Source: Protostelium mycophagum (taxonomy: Eukaryota > Evosea > Variosea > Protosteliida > Protosteliaceae). From it: 62,585 bases of DNA. Both the position numbers and the translations under genes were made by a program. Each line of letters begins with the position of its first letter. The stretch's first letter is position 1. Of the stretch, positions 11,075-22,700 are shown piece by piece. The stretch covers positions 1-62,585 of the forward strand of contig KV921071.1 in the NCBI GenBank assembly GCA_002081555.1, written 5' to 3'. The notes under the pieces are model-generated. The model was not told where the DNA came from, did not search any database, and was given only the letters and a program-made list of their open reading frames with translations.

Positions 11075-11699
11075 ATGCTCTTCCATCGTGTCAATAAAGA
11101 CAACATCACTTCTCAACAGCTGCAGAAGATCTTAAACTTTAGCACTGTGACCTTTGATAAAGAGAAGGGTAAAGATGATCAGACAGGAAGTAATTACGAT
11201 TACGCTTCTTCTGAGGTGTGGCTGTCAAGACTACAAAGAGAGTGGGCATCCATATATTATTCGGAAACAGATAATGTGATTAAAGCCTGTGATTGAAGAG
11301 TCTGAATGGCCAAGGGAGAAGTGAATGCTTTTATGTTTGGACACACCAGAGAAGATGAGGTACCTGGCCACGATGGAAAGATCAAAACAGTTCATATTTG
11401 GTTATGTGCATCATCGAAAGAGGTGAGTTCTTTTCATGTACAATCATCAATCTGGAACAATTGTTCCATCCATCAGCAAGTTGATGAGAGAACAGAGCAG
11501 AGGACAAGGGTTAATGTCTCGATTGTTTGATATGTTTGTGGAGGATGTACGTGAACAGTGTCCTGGACAGATGATCACAGTGTGCACATTACCTCGTGTG
11601 TTCCAAAACATGGTGAAGTGGGTAGAGGGAAGAGGCTTCACTTTAAGAGGAGTGGTCGACCCCAGCATACACAAAGTTTTATACACAAAAATTATATAA
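11075..11699 (+). CDS. GNAT-family N-acetyltransferase
   Basis: Three exons, 11075-11275, 11315-11422 and 11481-11699, each a whole number of codons, give 175 residues. The core has the acetyl-CoA-binding signature REQSRGQGLMSRLF (R/Q-x-x-G-x-G/A), preceded by a strand KTVHIWLCASSKE. It is followed by the alpha4-beta6 pattern WVEGRGFTLRGVV, in which an aromatic residue follows the Gly as in many GNATs. The substrate could be a small molecule, a polyamine or a protein N-terminus and is not visible. Introns are 39 and 58 bp; the second acceptor is chosen as CAGCAAG to keep frame. Its stop lies 38 bp from the end of the convergent BolA gene. Confidence 0.75.
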
Positions 11700-11737
11700 A
11701 CGAGATCTAGGTGTGCTGATTCTTCAGAAGCCATTCT

Positions 11738-12050
11738 TTATTGTGCTTCGTTTTTCTTCTTTTCATATTGCTCTGGGGTCCATGTCTTGAGAGTTAAGGC
11801 ATGTATAGATTTCAGTTCCTCCTTCAGAGAATCATTGACCATACGGTGTCTGTCTAAGAGTGGCTTGCCAACGAAAGCGTCAGAAACCACGATCACAGAG
11901 AATTTAGCTCCACATCCAGAAGATTGATCCTCTGCGATCTGAGACGCAGATCAGCCGAGTCTCATGTTGTGAGAGTGAAGTACTTACGACAGTCTGAGCG
12001 GGAACACGCTCTTTGATGAGTCCTTCTAAGTTTTCTGCTGTCAAGGACAT
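11738..12050 (-). CDS. BolA-like protein (BOLA2 type)
   Basis: Two exons, 11988-12050 and 11738-11938, encode 87 residues (MSLTAENLEGLIKERV...). BolA2 proteins bind a [2Fe-2S] cluster together with a monothiol glutaredoxin and act in cytosolic iron-sulfur trafficking and iron sensing. The family motifs are clear: FSVIVVSDAFVGKPLLDRHR with the conserved invariant histidine, RMVNDSLKEEL, IHALTLKTWTP. A Cys in SGCGAKF corresponds to the variable cluster-ligand loop. Length matches BolA2, and no mitochondrial leader is present, so a cytosolic location is expected. Confidence 0.92.
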
Positions 12051-12121
12051 GGTGATGTGATCTTTGCGAGATTTCCAGATCAATTCATCAGATTATACAA
12101 CGAAACGACACGATCGACACG
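12051..12121. promoter_or_regulatory. 71-bp bidirectional promoter, BolA / GT28
   Basis: Only 71 bp separate the BolA start codon from that of the divergent glycosyltransferase, so both core promoters must overlap. No TATA-like element was identified. Confidence 0.45.
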
Positions 12122-14518
12122 ATGGATCAGACATCGCCTAAATGTACGCCGACACCTTTAGAACCAATATCACAGACGATTTCGAACGCTAATGCTGGTG
12201 TTCATCCTCTAATGGAGAATCTCTCCGTGCTGCTCTTAGCTGCCAGTGCAGGGACAGGACATATGAGAGCTGCACAAGGTAATCTAGAAGTATGCTAGTA
12301 TCTTATTGACCTTCCCAGCCCTTGCAGAGGAGTACAAAATCATGTATCCCAATGCACACGTACAAGTGGAAGACATCCTGGCGTACACCAACACCTTTCA
12401 CCGTGCGGTACGTCATCGTCATGAGCTGCTCTAATCGAATTTAGATATACCAGAAGGGACTACCTGCGACACTGAAATACGCACCGCACCTCTACGGTTG
12501 TCTATAAAATGATATGATTGATTGGGTTAATTGGACCAGGTTTGATTTACGACAAACAAGAGAAAGTCCCAACCGAGAAGATTACCTCTGTCGATGCCAG
12601 CGGCGCTAAGAAAGATCAAAGCCTCATTTTCAGACAATTCAGACAACAAGTCTTGAAATCAAGAAAATGGGACCTGGTGATCAGCTGTCACATGATCCCT
12701 GCAGAGGTTGTGGGTGTTTGGAGGGCGAAGAAGGGTGTGAGTATATACTTTTATTTCCACCATCCATCATCTTTCGTTGTGATCTCGCAGCAGCAAAGAT
12801 ACGAACTCTTGCACCTTCGCTGCCTGCCAAGAGCTGAGATATTTTAAATAAAATGTTTTTTACAAGTAAAAAATTTGCCACAAAAAATTGAATAATTATG
12901 AGGGAAATATTTCCCTTAAAAAATAAACAAAAATTTTTTTTGGAATACGAATCTGAAAATCTGAAAAAATCAGCGAAAATTTCCGTTGACTCTTTTGATC
13001 ACAGATTTTTCTGTACACAGCGGATGGGTACAGCCAGGTACGTCGACCATCTACAATTCGAAGAAAATCAGTCGCGTTGTAGATGACATGTACAGGGGTC
13101 AGCCAATATTTCGTGGCAAATGGGGAATGCAAAGCCTATTTAAAGACAATGGGTGTCCCCGACCATCTTGTAACAGGTGAGAATTCTCGGAAAATTCACG
13201 AAAATGACCCGGAAATTTCGTTTCTTCAGAAAATTTTTTTGATTATAAAAATAAATTTGACCTAAAATTAAATATTTTTTCTAAAGTTTATCACAGTGAC
13301 CGGTATTCCCGTAGATCCCATCTTCAGGTGAAATTCCCTCGAAATTTCAATCCACTATATCTCCAGCCAAAATTAACTTTTCACTGACGTCATCAGACAA
13401 CACCGCGACCCCACAGAGATGAAAGCCAAACACCAATTGAGTACATCAAAGCCCGTAGTACTACAGCTGGGTGGGGGGTTGGGACTGGAGCTGGAGCAGA
13501 GTTTCCATCAGCTGTTGTCTGTGCAGACCCCGGTACAGTACGTGGTAGTCTGCGGTAAGAACACGGGGGTCAAGGAGACCTTGGAGACAATCGCGGTGAG
13601 ACATCTCAATCACCAAATAATCCAAATCTGTCCAAAAAATATTGTTGTTATTATTCTTTTGAAATTTCTTGAAAATGAATTATTCCGGAATTCTCCGGAT
13701 TTCACCCTGGAATTTCGTTGAAATTTCGCAGAAAGAGAGAGAGGGAACGCATCACCACGATCTCAAGATTATGGGATATACAAAAGAGATGCACGAACTG
13801 TATACCGCAGCAGACCTCTCTGTGGGAAAACCTGGAGGAATGGCAAGCTCTGAAGCTCTGGCTTCTGCCGTGCCGATGCTCATAAATAGCCCAATACCGG
13901 GACAAGGTGGGTCTTGTCTCGTTGTAGATGATCAGATTTTCTTTGAGGATTTTTGATGGAAAATCCGACGAGCTGTAGAAACCCCAGTGTATATTTAAAA
14001 ATAACAATGTTATTTCCCGGCATTAAATTCGATTTTACATGGAATGGCACGATTTCTTCCTGCTAAAAAAATTATTCACCATGACAACCAATAATCCCAC
14101 TGAGCGATTGTTAGAAGAGAGGAACAGCGATTGGCTACTCGAAAACGGCGTCGCAGTGAAATGTGCCGTGCCCGAATTATTGTGCTATAAGATGGAGTTA
14201 CTTCTCAGTAATCCCGAGAAAATCAACACGATGAAGCAAAACGCCACAAAGGTCCGGGTTTTTTCACGTGACACTTCACGGTACTTACCGTGAAATCTTC
14301 GCGTCCATTTTCGGTGAACTCGACGAAATTTCACTGAAATTTCGCAGGTGCACAAAGCGGATGCAGCCAAGGACATTATAAAGAGAAGTATGTCACTGGT
14401 AAATCCTGCTGATGTCATCGAGAATGCCAAAATGAACCAATTTCCCGCCAACTCGCCCGAATTCAAAAATGTGACCGTTAATTTTTTAAAAATCGAGATC
14501 TTTATGTTTTGGAATTGA
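12122..14518 (+). CDS. MGDG-synthase/UgtP-like diacylglycerol glycosyltransferase (GT28)
   Basis: This multi-exon gene has the whole GT28 architecture. The N-terminal lobe begins after residue 33 with LSVLLLAASAGTGHMRAAQA, the acceptor-side motif of MurG/MGD/UgtP enzymes. It continues through VQVEDILAYTN, WDLVISCHMIPAEVVG, ITDFSVHSGWVQP and FVANGE. The C-lobe has VTGIPVDPIF, VVLQLGGGLGLELEQ, HDLKIMGYTKEM and the UDP-sugar signature SVGKPGGMASSEALA. These enzymes move a sugar from UDP-sugar to diacylglycerol at a membrane surface. The C-lobe signature (KPGG...SEAL...P.PGQ) is nearer to bacterial UgtP than to plant MGD enzymes. Several introns carry GAAATTTC and TTGTAGAT words. The splice pattern at 13020-13170 is not settled, because two frames compete there. 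The stop is taken at 14516-14518. Confidence 0.82.
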
Positions 14519-14659
14519 TTAGATGAATAGAAGCTGAAACAAGCTGCTTCGTTTATTAGCGTGATACATGTACGGTAACTACCGTATCGTTTTTTAGAAA
14601 TTTCTCAAAGCTGTAATATGCCAGAATTGCATTTTGATGCAATTTACTGACTGTTGTAG

Positions 14660-15742
14660 AGGTCACTTCATCTGTCAAGATTGACAGATTCTGACATCTC
14701 CGCGGCATCTCAACTACTCAGTGAATACTACACTTATCACCCCATTTTTATGCATTCTTTTCCTTTTGATACAGAGACCCGCGTTCTCCAAATGCAATCT
14801 TTCTTTGCCGGTATATTATCCGAGGTAAATATCCGATGGTTTACAACGATCTCAAAGTGAAAATTCGCTGAAATTTCGTAGGTTTTGGCGGGAAACGGCC
14901 AAGTATGGGGTTTGAAGGATAAGCGCGGGAAATTGAGGGATGTGGCATACTGGCGTGTCTCTACAACTGGGCAAAGACATACGGTAGCCGTACCAGAAAG
15001 GTAAATAATTCTATCTCACGGTAGCTTAACGTGATTTTTACGGTAAGATACCGTGAGGGTATTTTTACCAAATGTAAAAGATTGAATCTGACAGTTGTAG
15101 AATGGCCGAGTTAATATCCGCACAAGACGAAGTAAATTTTACGAAATTTCACACAGATTTTGACTCGTTGTAGATATACAGATCAGTTTCTGCGAATTTT
15201 TCCGGGAATCTCAGCATGTGGAATTTACACTTCACCGGTTACGATCTCGAAGAGGTAATTATTTTTGTAGTACTTTTCTTTCCAAGAATTCTTTATGCCG
15301 AACAAATTCAGGAAATATTTTTCAAGAAATATAAATTATTTTTTCAGGAGAAATAAAATCTTTTCTTCAGGAAAAATCATGAAATTTTGGATTTTTGGCC
15401 GGAATTTCGAAATGAAAATAAAAAAAAACAGCATAATTTGGAAAAGCTTCTCGAGCCGCTTTTCGACGAATTATCACAGCACCAAGGACCTTGCTACGCC
15501 GAAGCTTTCACCGAGGCAGAGCGCGGCTGTATGGAAGGTGAATTTTCACGTAGTTTTCTCCGATCTTTCCGTGAAAATTCGTGGAAAAGTAACGGTGTAC
15601 AGGTCTCGGGTTCGAATCTCTCAGGGAGAACGAGGCTCCGTATAGATTTTGGGCGATGGTCCGAAGAAGCCAACCTTCATCCGGCGGAATCCGGAAGAAA
15701 CTTTCCGGATTTTTTTCGTGGAAAAAAAATGACAGAAAATAA
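14660..15742 (+). CDS. GNAT-like acetyltransferase (5' end unresolved)
   Basis: Exons read SLHLSRLTDSDISAASQLL, then TYHPIFMHSFPFDTETR, then QVWGLKDKRGKLRDVAYWRV. They end with HNLEKLLEPLFDEL, CYAEAFTEAERGCME and GLGFESLRENEAP before a stop at 15740-15742. The order of a receptive alpha/beta start, a substrate-pocket segment and a final ...ERGCMEGLGFE is that of GNAT-fold acetyltransferases. The usual Q/R-x-x-G-x-G/A loop should lie between 15100 and 15450 and was not resolved, so a catalytic role is less sure than for the gene at 11075. The start codon was not found; the first clear exon follows the acceptor CTGTTGTAG at 14651-14659. The gene follows the GT28 gene on the same strand. Confidence 0.6.
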
Positions 15743-15848
15743 AACCAGTTTTATTTCTTTAAAACTATAGGACTCCACGAGTGTAGAAGATTCCTCGATC
15801 TCTTGCTGGCCGATACCGTTATACCTCAACTTTGAGTGGTGTATTGTC

Positions 15849-17261
15849 GTGGAGAACTCAACTGTCATGGAAATATCAATAAAGGGCAGAGACCATTTGT
15901 CTTGTCTGTTGAGACACCTTTTTTGTGGTTGGCAAAGACAGCATTTGTTTTGTGACTGGCAAAGACAACATTTGTTTTGTGACATGAGCAGCATGACAGG
16001 CGGCACGTCAAACTACACCTTTTTTCCCCCGCGGTCCCGGTGTCATCTGGTTCTTCAGAAAGTTGAAGCAGATATTTACCTCACTGCAACCTCACGGTAA
16101 GCTCACATGTACTTAACGTGGCTTTGAGCGTTTAAACGTGATGAAAAATTGCCCGGCAATTCGTTTCTTTACAAAAAGACATCATCCAGTGGGGATGGTC
16201 ATTATTTTGAGATCATGGCGAAACTCAACCCGCCACAAGAACCGTCAGGCTTGAGCACAGCGCTGCTGACTCTGAAGCAGTGGAGCATCTTTAAAGAGAG
16301 ATGCATTATATGCGTGCATGAAAGGCAAGAGAACCGCCAACTTTTCGAAAATGGAACAAAGTCCTTGCCGAGTGAGCGAATCCATTTTCAATTATTGCAC
16401 TTACGCCAACAGGTGTGAAAAAGATATATGTCTATATAAGGAGAGGTTCTATTAGTCATAGTGAGGGAGATGGCCACAGATGGAGGCGAAGTCAGGGGAA
16501 GAATGTCTCCGATCGATGGGATGTAAAGACGTACGATTATTCCAAAGAGATAGATGGACTCAGCCGACAAGTGTCTTCGATGATCATCGAAGGTACCCTT
16601 TAGTGATTCAATTTTGTGTAATGAGGTCAGATCAGACGTGGTCCTTCATAGAGTACCACCGCGGCAAGCGGGGAAAAATCCGCTTGGACGATATCGAGAC
16701 GCCCATCCCAGCTAGTGAGTGGGCTCGAATTAAGATGGAATGTAGCGAAGGGTTAGACAGTGAAAACCCATTGCCGAGGCAGAATTTGGAGGTAATAGTC
16801 TGTCCTGACAATATGTTCACATGATGCAGGCGGAAGAAGTACATCCAGCCGACTCCAGCTCAACACATGCCAAAAGTTTTACACAGACACCCACACTACC
16901 CCATAAGAGCAGACAGAATTCCACGCCATTACCGCCCTCCATCACACCACCAGAGACCCCTCCATCACATGGACAATTACTCCCAACCAGAGTCACCCGC
17001 CACAAAATACCACCATCATCACCAAGACAATCTTCGAAAGCTTCAGATCGTCAATCGTGCATCCCGCCAGATCTCAATGCTCATCATGAGCACGGCAGAC
17101 CACCATTTCAAAGACAGAGAGCTTCACGGCGGCAACAGCTACTCTCATTTTTGCAGAATTATAGGACGGAAGAGGAGGAAGATTCAGAATTAGGCAGCGA
17201 GCTCCGAGACGTCTTTGAAGATTGGTACAAGTCAAAGCCTTGGCTTCTCGGAATCAGATGA
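15849..17261 (+). CDS. uncharacterised protein with Pro/His-rich C-terminal region
   Basis: A chain of open exons continues on the plus strand after the GNAT gene. Segments include GGTSNYTFFPPRS (about 15995), GDGHYFEIMAKLNPPQ (about 16190), LLTLKQWSIFKERCIICV, KKIYVYIRRGSISHSEGDGH, WRRSQGKNVSDRWDVKTYDY and MRSDQTWSFIEYHRGKRGK. The final exon is rich in Pro, Ser, His and Gln and ends in an acidic helix (EEEEDSELGSELRDVFEDW) at 17261. I recognise no family. A start at 16215 (MAKLNPPQEP) is the simplest, but open coding-like sequence extends back to 15849. That stretch includes a 27-bp tandem repeat encoding WQRQHLFCD twice at 15937-15980. If the repeat is an intron, the exon restarts at MSSMTGG (15984). 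Confidence 0.5.
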
Positions 17262-17474
17262 TCTTCGTCTATCATCATCAATCAATCACAACAGAGCGCG
17301 CAGCTTCTGATCGGAAAATGTTGAATCTAAACTGAAGAGAAGTGTTAATTCTGATCTCTTTTATTCAATATAAGGGAAGTACTCTGTCTTCTCTTGGTAA
17401 ATTGACATTGCTTCTTTGTCACTCATGAATTCCCGCTTGAATTTCAACCCCTAATAAAATCAGAATTCTTCAAT

Positions 17475-19536
17475 CTACAAAATGCCTTTAGAAAGCTCCT
17501 GTGGCTTTGCAGGATCTTTAGACCTCATACAAAAGCTTGAAAACATCACCCTCTTTTTGCCTTCGAATAGATGCAGCACCGCCGCCTCTCGGAATGCCAC
17601 TCGCTTGCTCTTGCCATCAGCCCCGTTTATATGCGCTTCGTGAAGCAACGGGTCCGCAAGTGCGTCTTTGTAGATGGGTCCGTACGATTCGTTCCTGCAA
17701 AACATCAGCACATTCTCCAATTACAAGGCCACAAGGCACTGCAATCGGCTACTAACCCAATCTTGTACGGTAAATAATTGCAGTGCCTTGCAGCATTTGT
17801 TAAAAACAAATGTCCATCAATGAAACATCCCTGAAGAATATACCTGTACAATGATATGATCGTGTTATCGGGCTGCCTCCAATCTCCATCTTTATTCTCG
17901 ATACAGACTCTTCCCGAGGGCACGACCCAGCCCAAGTTCATCCCCGGGCTGTATGGGCAGACATACGTGATGCGCTGGGTGGGTTCAGTTTGAAATTTGA
18001 AAAATAAAAATGGCGCGTACTTGGGGACCATAACTCTGAATAACGTTGGTGTAATTCAATCTTTTGAGTGGAATTCTCAGTAATTCTGATTTCTGGCATC
18101 CGAATCAGATAATATTTGGAAAAATATATTTTCATGTATTTTTATTATTTTCATTTCAGATGTATAAACAAATACTCTTATTGCTGCGAAAGAACATATA
18201 AATATTCCAAGAAGTTTACCTGTCTTGAGTCGAGTTCATTTGGTATCATCATCAATCTATTGTGGTTACCTCCTCTCAGCACACAGTGGCACTGTTTATT
18301 CTCGATCATAGTATAAGATGCCCAAAGAAGATACCCCGTCAGTTGTATCCATTTTACAGTTGGTGTTATCACCACCATCTGACATTCTGTAAATTTCCCG
18401 GAAAATAGAAGGAGATTTCTCGAAACATGAAGACATTTTTCGCAAAGATCATGAAAATTTCGAAGAAAAGTCACCTTCGAAAGGGCTCCTTCATCGGAAG
18501 CGCCGTATGGACTTGTGCATTCTTCGAGGTCGGGTTTTGACATAAAGATTTCCGCGAAAGACTGGGGTGTCTGTAGACCCCAAATGCCCAGCCACAACTG
18601 GTCAATGTCTTTCCTTAGCCTGAACATCTAGATTATTTTTCTGGGGTATATATTTATTTAATGTGAAAGTGCGTGTTGAGTTTTCATATTAACCGCAGAG
18701 AATTCACGGTAATTACCGTGCAAATTAAATACCTGTAAACTGTCGAAGCACCAGGGAACCACAGCGATTTCCACTGTGGGGTCTTCAAAACGATGACGTC
18801 ATATATGTTTAGATAATCCCAGGGGAACCAGTTGTCCACATCACCGACCAGACTATCCATGTCGAGTCTGATCCAATGTGAGAAAGGCCGAGTTCTTCCC
18901 CATCTTCGAGGCACCAGGTAATCATCGAACACAGAGGGATAGACTACTTTGAGTTCTGTGATAGCGTAGGAACTGTCCAAAAATCTGTGATGTTCAGTGT
19001 TCTTGTCAAATCCATTCTGAAACTTGGCATGATTTCGAAAATCACCTCGTCAAATTAGCCAGAAATGTCGTTTGTTCCTCTTCACTGCAATCCCAAACAG
19101 CGCACATTTTTGTGGCAAACAGACTGATCATGTCTGCTCTCGTGAAACACAAGTACATGATGTTGCCCTCTATTCGCTCTGCTGGGGAACCTGTCGGACA
19201 AAGCAAGTCGGTGTTCATGAGTGCTGGTACTAGCAATGTGATGTTGGGATTTCTTTCCACACTCTTCAAAAATTGTGGCACATAAGAAGGTATCTGATTC
19301 CCAAACCACAATGAGATGGCTACAAGCGGGCATGGATCACTTGGATCATATGGTACCGTTTTCTCGTCATACAGTGATTGTAACGTTGGAGGATGCGTCA
19401 CACCATTGAAAACTACGGGAAGCCTCGATGATGGTGGTCTGCTTTGTGACTGTGAGAAGTAGACTCTGCTGAACTGAGTTGCCACCAGAATGATGAAGCA
19501 TATGACCATTAGCTGCATCACTCTTTGAGGCGTCAT
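17475..19536 (-). CDS. DUF6625-like putative glycosyltransferase, type II membrane protein
   Basis: The start MTPQRVMQ is followed by a signal-anchor helix (LMVICFIILVATQF) and a lumenal domain. The domain opens with PLVAISLWFGNQIPSYVPQF and LKSVERNPNITLLV, the beginning of DUF6625-type glycosyltransferase-like domains. Exon 2 (18733-18984) gives YPSVFDDYL and HWIRLDMDSLVGDVDNW. The latter is like the family's acidic D-x-D motif. Exon 3 (18475-18619) and exon 4 (18220-18378) follow in frame. One junction, between exon 4 and the exon starting near 18031, does not close in phase on simple reading, so a small exon may be missing. The last exon ends KGIL at 17475. Eukaryotic members are poorly characterised; a role in Golgi glycan synthesis is inferred from topology. 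The intron near 17740-17785 contains a 13-bp inverted repeat (AAGGCACTGCAAT / ATTGCAGTGCCTT). Confidence 0.68.
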
Positions 19537-19789
19537 CTTTAGACCTCCTTTTGTTCGAAGTGGAAGCTGATGAATCGCAAAAAAGCAGGCTAGTCTCCGT
19601 TGTATTACGCGTTGTAGAAGGTCGTAACAATCTATGACAACAGGGACAACCACACAGGACCATACATTGGAACACCTTGTTGCAGAGGTATGAGATGATT
19701 CGGTGGAATATCTGCGAATAATACTCACCTTATTGTTGCGGATGAGCGAGAGTGAATGATTTAATTTAAGAGGTCTAGGTGATTCCAAC
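19537..19789. promoter_or_regulatory. bidirectional promoter, DUF6625 / E-Syt
   Basis: This 253-bp divergent gap carries the promoters of both neighbours. It includes one GCGTTGTAGAAGG copy of the recurrent word at about 19610, in non-intronic sequence. Confidence 0.4.
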
Positions 19790-22700
19790 ATGAAGAAGCT
19801 GTTCGGTTCAGAGTCGAAAGACAAGCATGTGGTGAGTTTTGCCTGAAAACAAACATCCATATTTGGTGCTCATATATTCCGCAGGAGGGAACTCCAGAGA
19901 AGGAGAAGGGAGGAGGTCTGCTTAGCGGCCTTCCCTTTTCGTCCAAGAAAGAAAAAACTGTAGAGGCCCCTGTTTCTGCCGCCGTTGCCGCCGCACAAGC
20001 AGAAGCAGAGAAGGAGGCAGAGGACATGGTATTCTATTCAGACACTGAATCTATACGCCAGATAATTGACTCTTTATAGGAGACCATAAAAAAGGTCATA
20101 AGAAGGATCGACAGAAGAGAAAGAAGAAATCCCATTTCTCATCCTGTGAGTCGCGATCTCAAAACTATTCATTTTGAAATTGTTTTATTCATCGTCACCA
20201 TGATTAATCTTCTCAGACCGAATTTCCAGTGGATCCCGGATCAGAGTCGGCTGTCTTTGTAAGAAACACTCTCCGACAGTTGGATGCCCATCAGACTCTC
20301 TTAATCGGAATGACCCTCGCTTATTACGTGGCCCATTTCGGCTGGACTCATTGGGCCTGGATGTCCTTGGTGCTCGGGTATGTCTTGATGAGAGAAGTCA
20401 GAAAACAAAACAAGGAGAGGAACAAGCTCAGAAGAAAGATCGAGATCAATCATCAAGCCGCCCTGGTGAGCTTCATTAGACTTTCAAAGAGCCTCGAAAT
20501 ATCGAGGCGAATTCGAATGAATTTCGTGGAAGAATCCGATCCATTTCTGAGAATTGTCGATGAATTTTCTGACTGGTTGTAGATCACTACGAGTGCTGAG
20601 GGGTCATTATGGGTCAACGACTTTACCAGGAGAATGTTGCCTCAGATGAAGAAGACACTGACAGACTCCACCATGCAGTCTATTAAGAACAGCATAGACA
20701 ATTACATGAACACTTCCAAGCCCGCTGGACTCGTGAGACACGATTTTATATCGTGATATCATATTTTTTCCCGCGTTGTGAAATCTCCAATGTGATTAAT
20801 TTTGTGGCTGATTGATGCAGGAATCTATCGAGGTGACTGACATTGAGTTTGGTGACGCGACCCCAAGACTTTTAGACACCGTGACTTTCAACTTGAAGAC
20901 CGATTTCGTGAGTAAAATTTCACCGAGTCTTCTGACAACCCATAATAGCAAACTGAATTTGATCTGAATTATGATTCCAACTTCCGAATGAATATTATGG
21001 TCAAGTTGGGAGGAAAATTCGTGAGTGTGCCTTTCCCCATCCTTGTCAAAAATGTCAAGATGTTTGGCAGAGTGAGTCTATTTTTAGAACCGTCTGATCG
21101 CGGTTGTTGACGATACTTGATTTATTGAAGCGTTGTAGATGAGATTCCAGATCCACTTTTGCGAAAAGATGCCTTTCCTCGAGGTAGATACAAAAAAGAG
21201 TCGGTGGCAGGAATTGAACCCCCGCAGGTCGTCACCGTCGCCTTCAAATCTCCCCCAACGATCGATTTGGACATTAAACCTCTGAAGGGTGTGGACATTA
21301 TGGACATCGGAGCCCTTCAGTACATGCTGCAACAGACGATCCAAAATGCTCTGATCGGCTTGATGGTGCTACCCAACCGTCTTGAAATCCAACTTCAGGG
21401 AGAGAAGAAAAAGGTGAAATTTCCCAGAAAACTGGAATTTCCACTCGAAATGAGGACAGAGATTGACACATTTCAGCCCCCACCACCAAAGGTCGAACAG
21501 CCAGTGGAAGAGAAGAAATCCAGCGGTGGTGTACGTTCTCACCCCTCTGTCGACATGTCGACAAACTGACTCGTTGTAGTTCATGGACCTGCCTTTCTTA
21601 TCCAGAACCTCCAAGGATTCGAAGGCGCCTAAGCCCAACGGAATGATTCACTTCAAGGTCCACAATGCGGTCAATTTGACTTCGGCAGACTCTAACGGAA
21701 AGTCCGATCCTTATGTTGTGATCATGGTTGGAGAAAACAAAGTGAAGGTGCGACTTTGTACATTTCAAAGTGTTCTGATAACTGCGGCGGAGCTGCGATA
21801 TTCATTACTGCCACTTTGCAATACGAATACAACACTGTGGCAAAGATGCAGAAGGAGATACTCTACCACAGGCGCAACACCACAACACTGCGGCAAAGCC
21901 GCAGCACTAAGGATGTTTGCGGCAGACATCAATATATTTGTTTCATTTACTGTCTTCATCTGGTTTGCGGCTTTGCAATGCAAATACAACAGCCGCAACA
22001 CCACAACACTGCGGCAAAGCCGCAGCACTAAGGATGTATTGCGGCAGACATCAATATATTTGTTTCATTTACTGCCTTCGTTTGCTTTGCGGCAGCCACA
22101 CAGTGCATCAAAATTTGCTCTGCTGTCACAGTGTTCTATTTTTAGATCTCAGCGATATCTTCACGAGACATACGTTCTTCCGTCTGAAAATGTGCAGACC
22201 AAACCTAAGAAGAAGACGTTGGATCCTGTCTGGGAGGAAGATTTGTCTCTGAAGGCGCATCTCGCCGATGGAGTGAAAGTTGACATCGAGATTTTCGACT
22301 GGAACCAGTTTGAAAGTAATTTTTTGAATATTTTTTGTATATTTTTGAGTATTTTTTTTTGAATATTTTTAGTATATTTTTGGATATTTTTAAATATTTT
22401 GAGATTTTCGGTACAAAATATAAAAAAAATCATATTTGTGGAATATTTTATATAAATATATTGTAGAGTGTGATCCTGATGATTAACAGGTCACTCTTCT
22501 CTTGGAGTTTATCTATTGGATTTGACTCCTTATCTCACCCCTGAGAATCTGCACAAGCCACACAAGGTAATATCTTTAAAGTGATTAAAATTGACTTTAC
22601 AACGAGCCATTTTTTCACCCCCACAGCTCTCACTCCCCCTGACCCTCAGAGACATGAAGGCTAAGGACGTAAACCGTGGTACTCTACACCTCGAAATCAA

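Noticed and set aside
15600-15630. GGGTTCGAATCTC, resembling a tRNA T-arm
   Set aside because: It encodes GLGFESL in a well-fitting GNAT exon, and no acceptor stem or D-arm is found around it.
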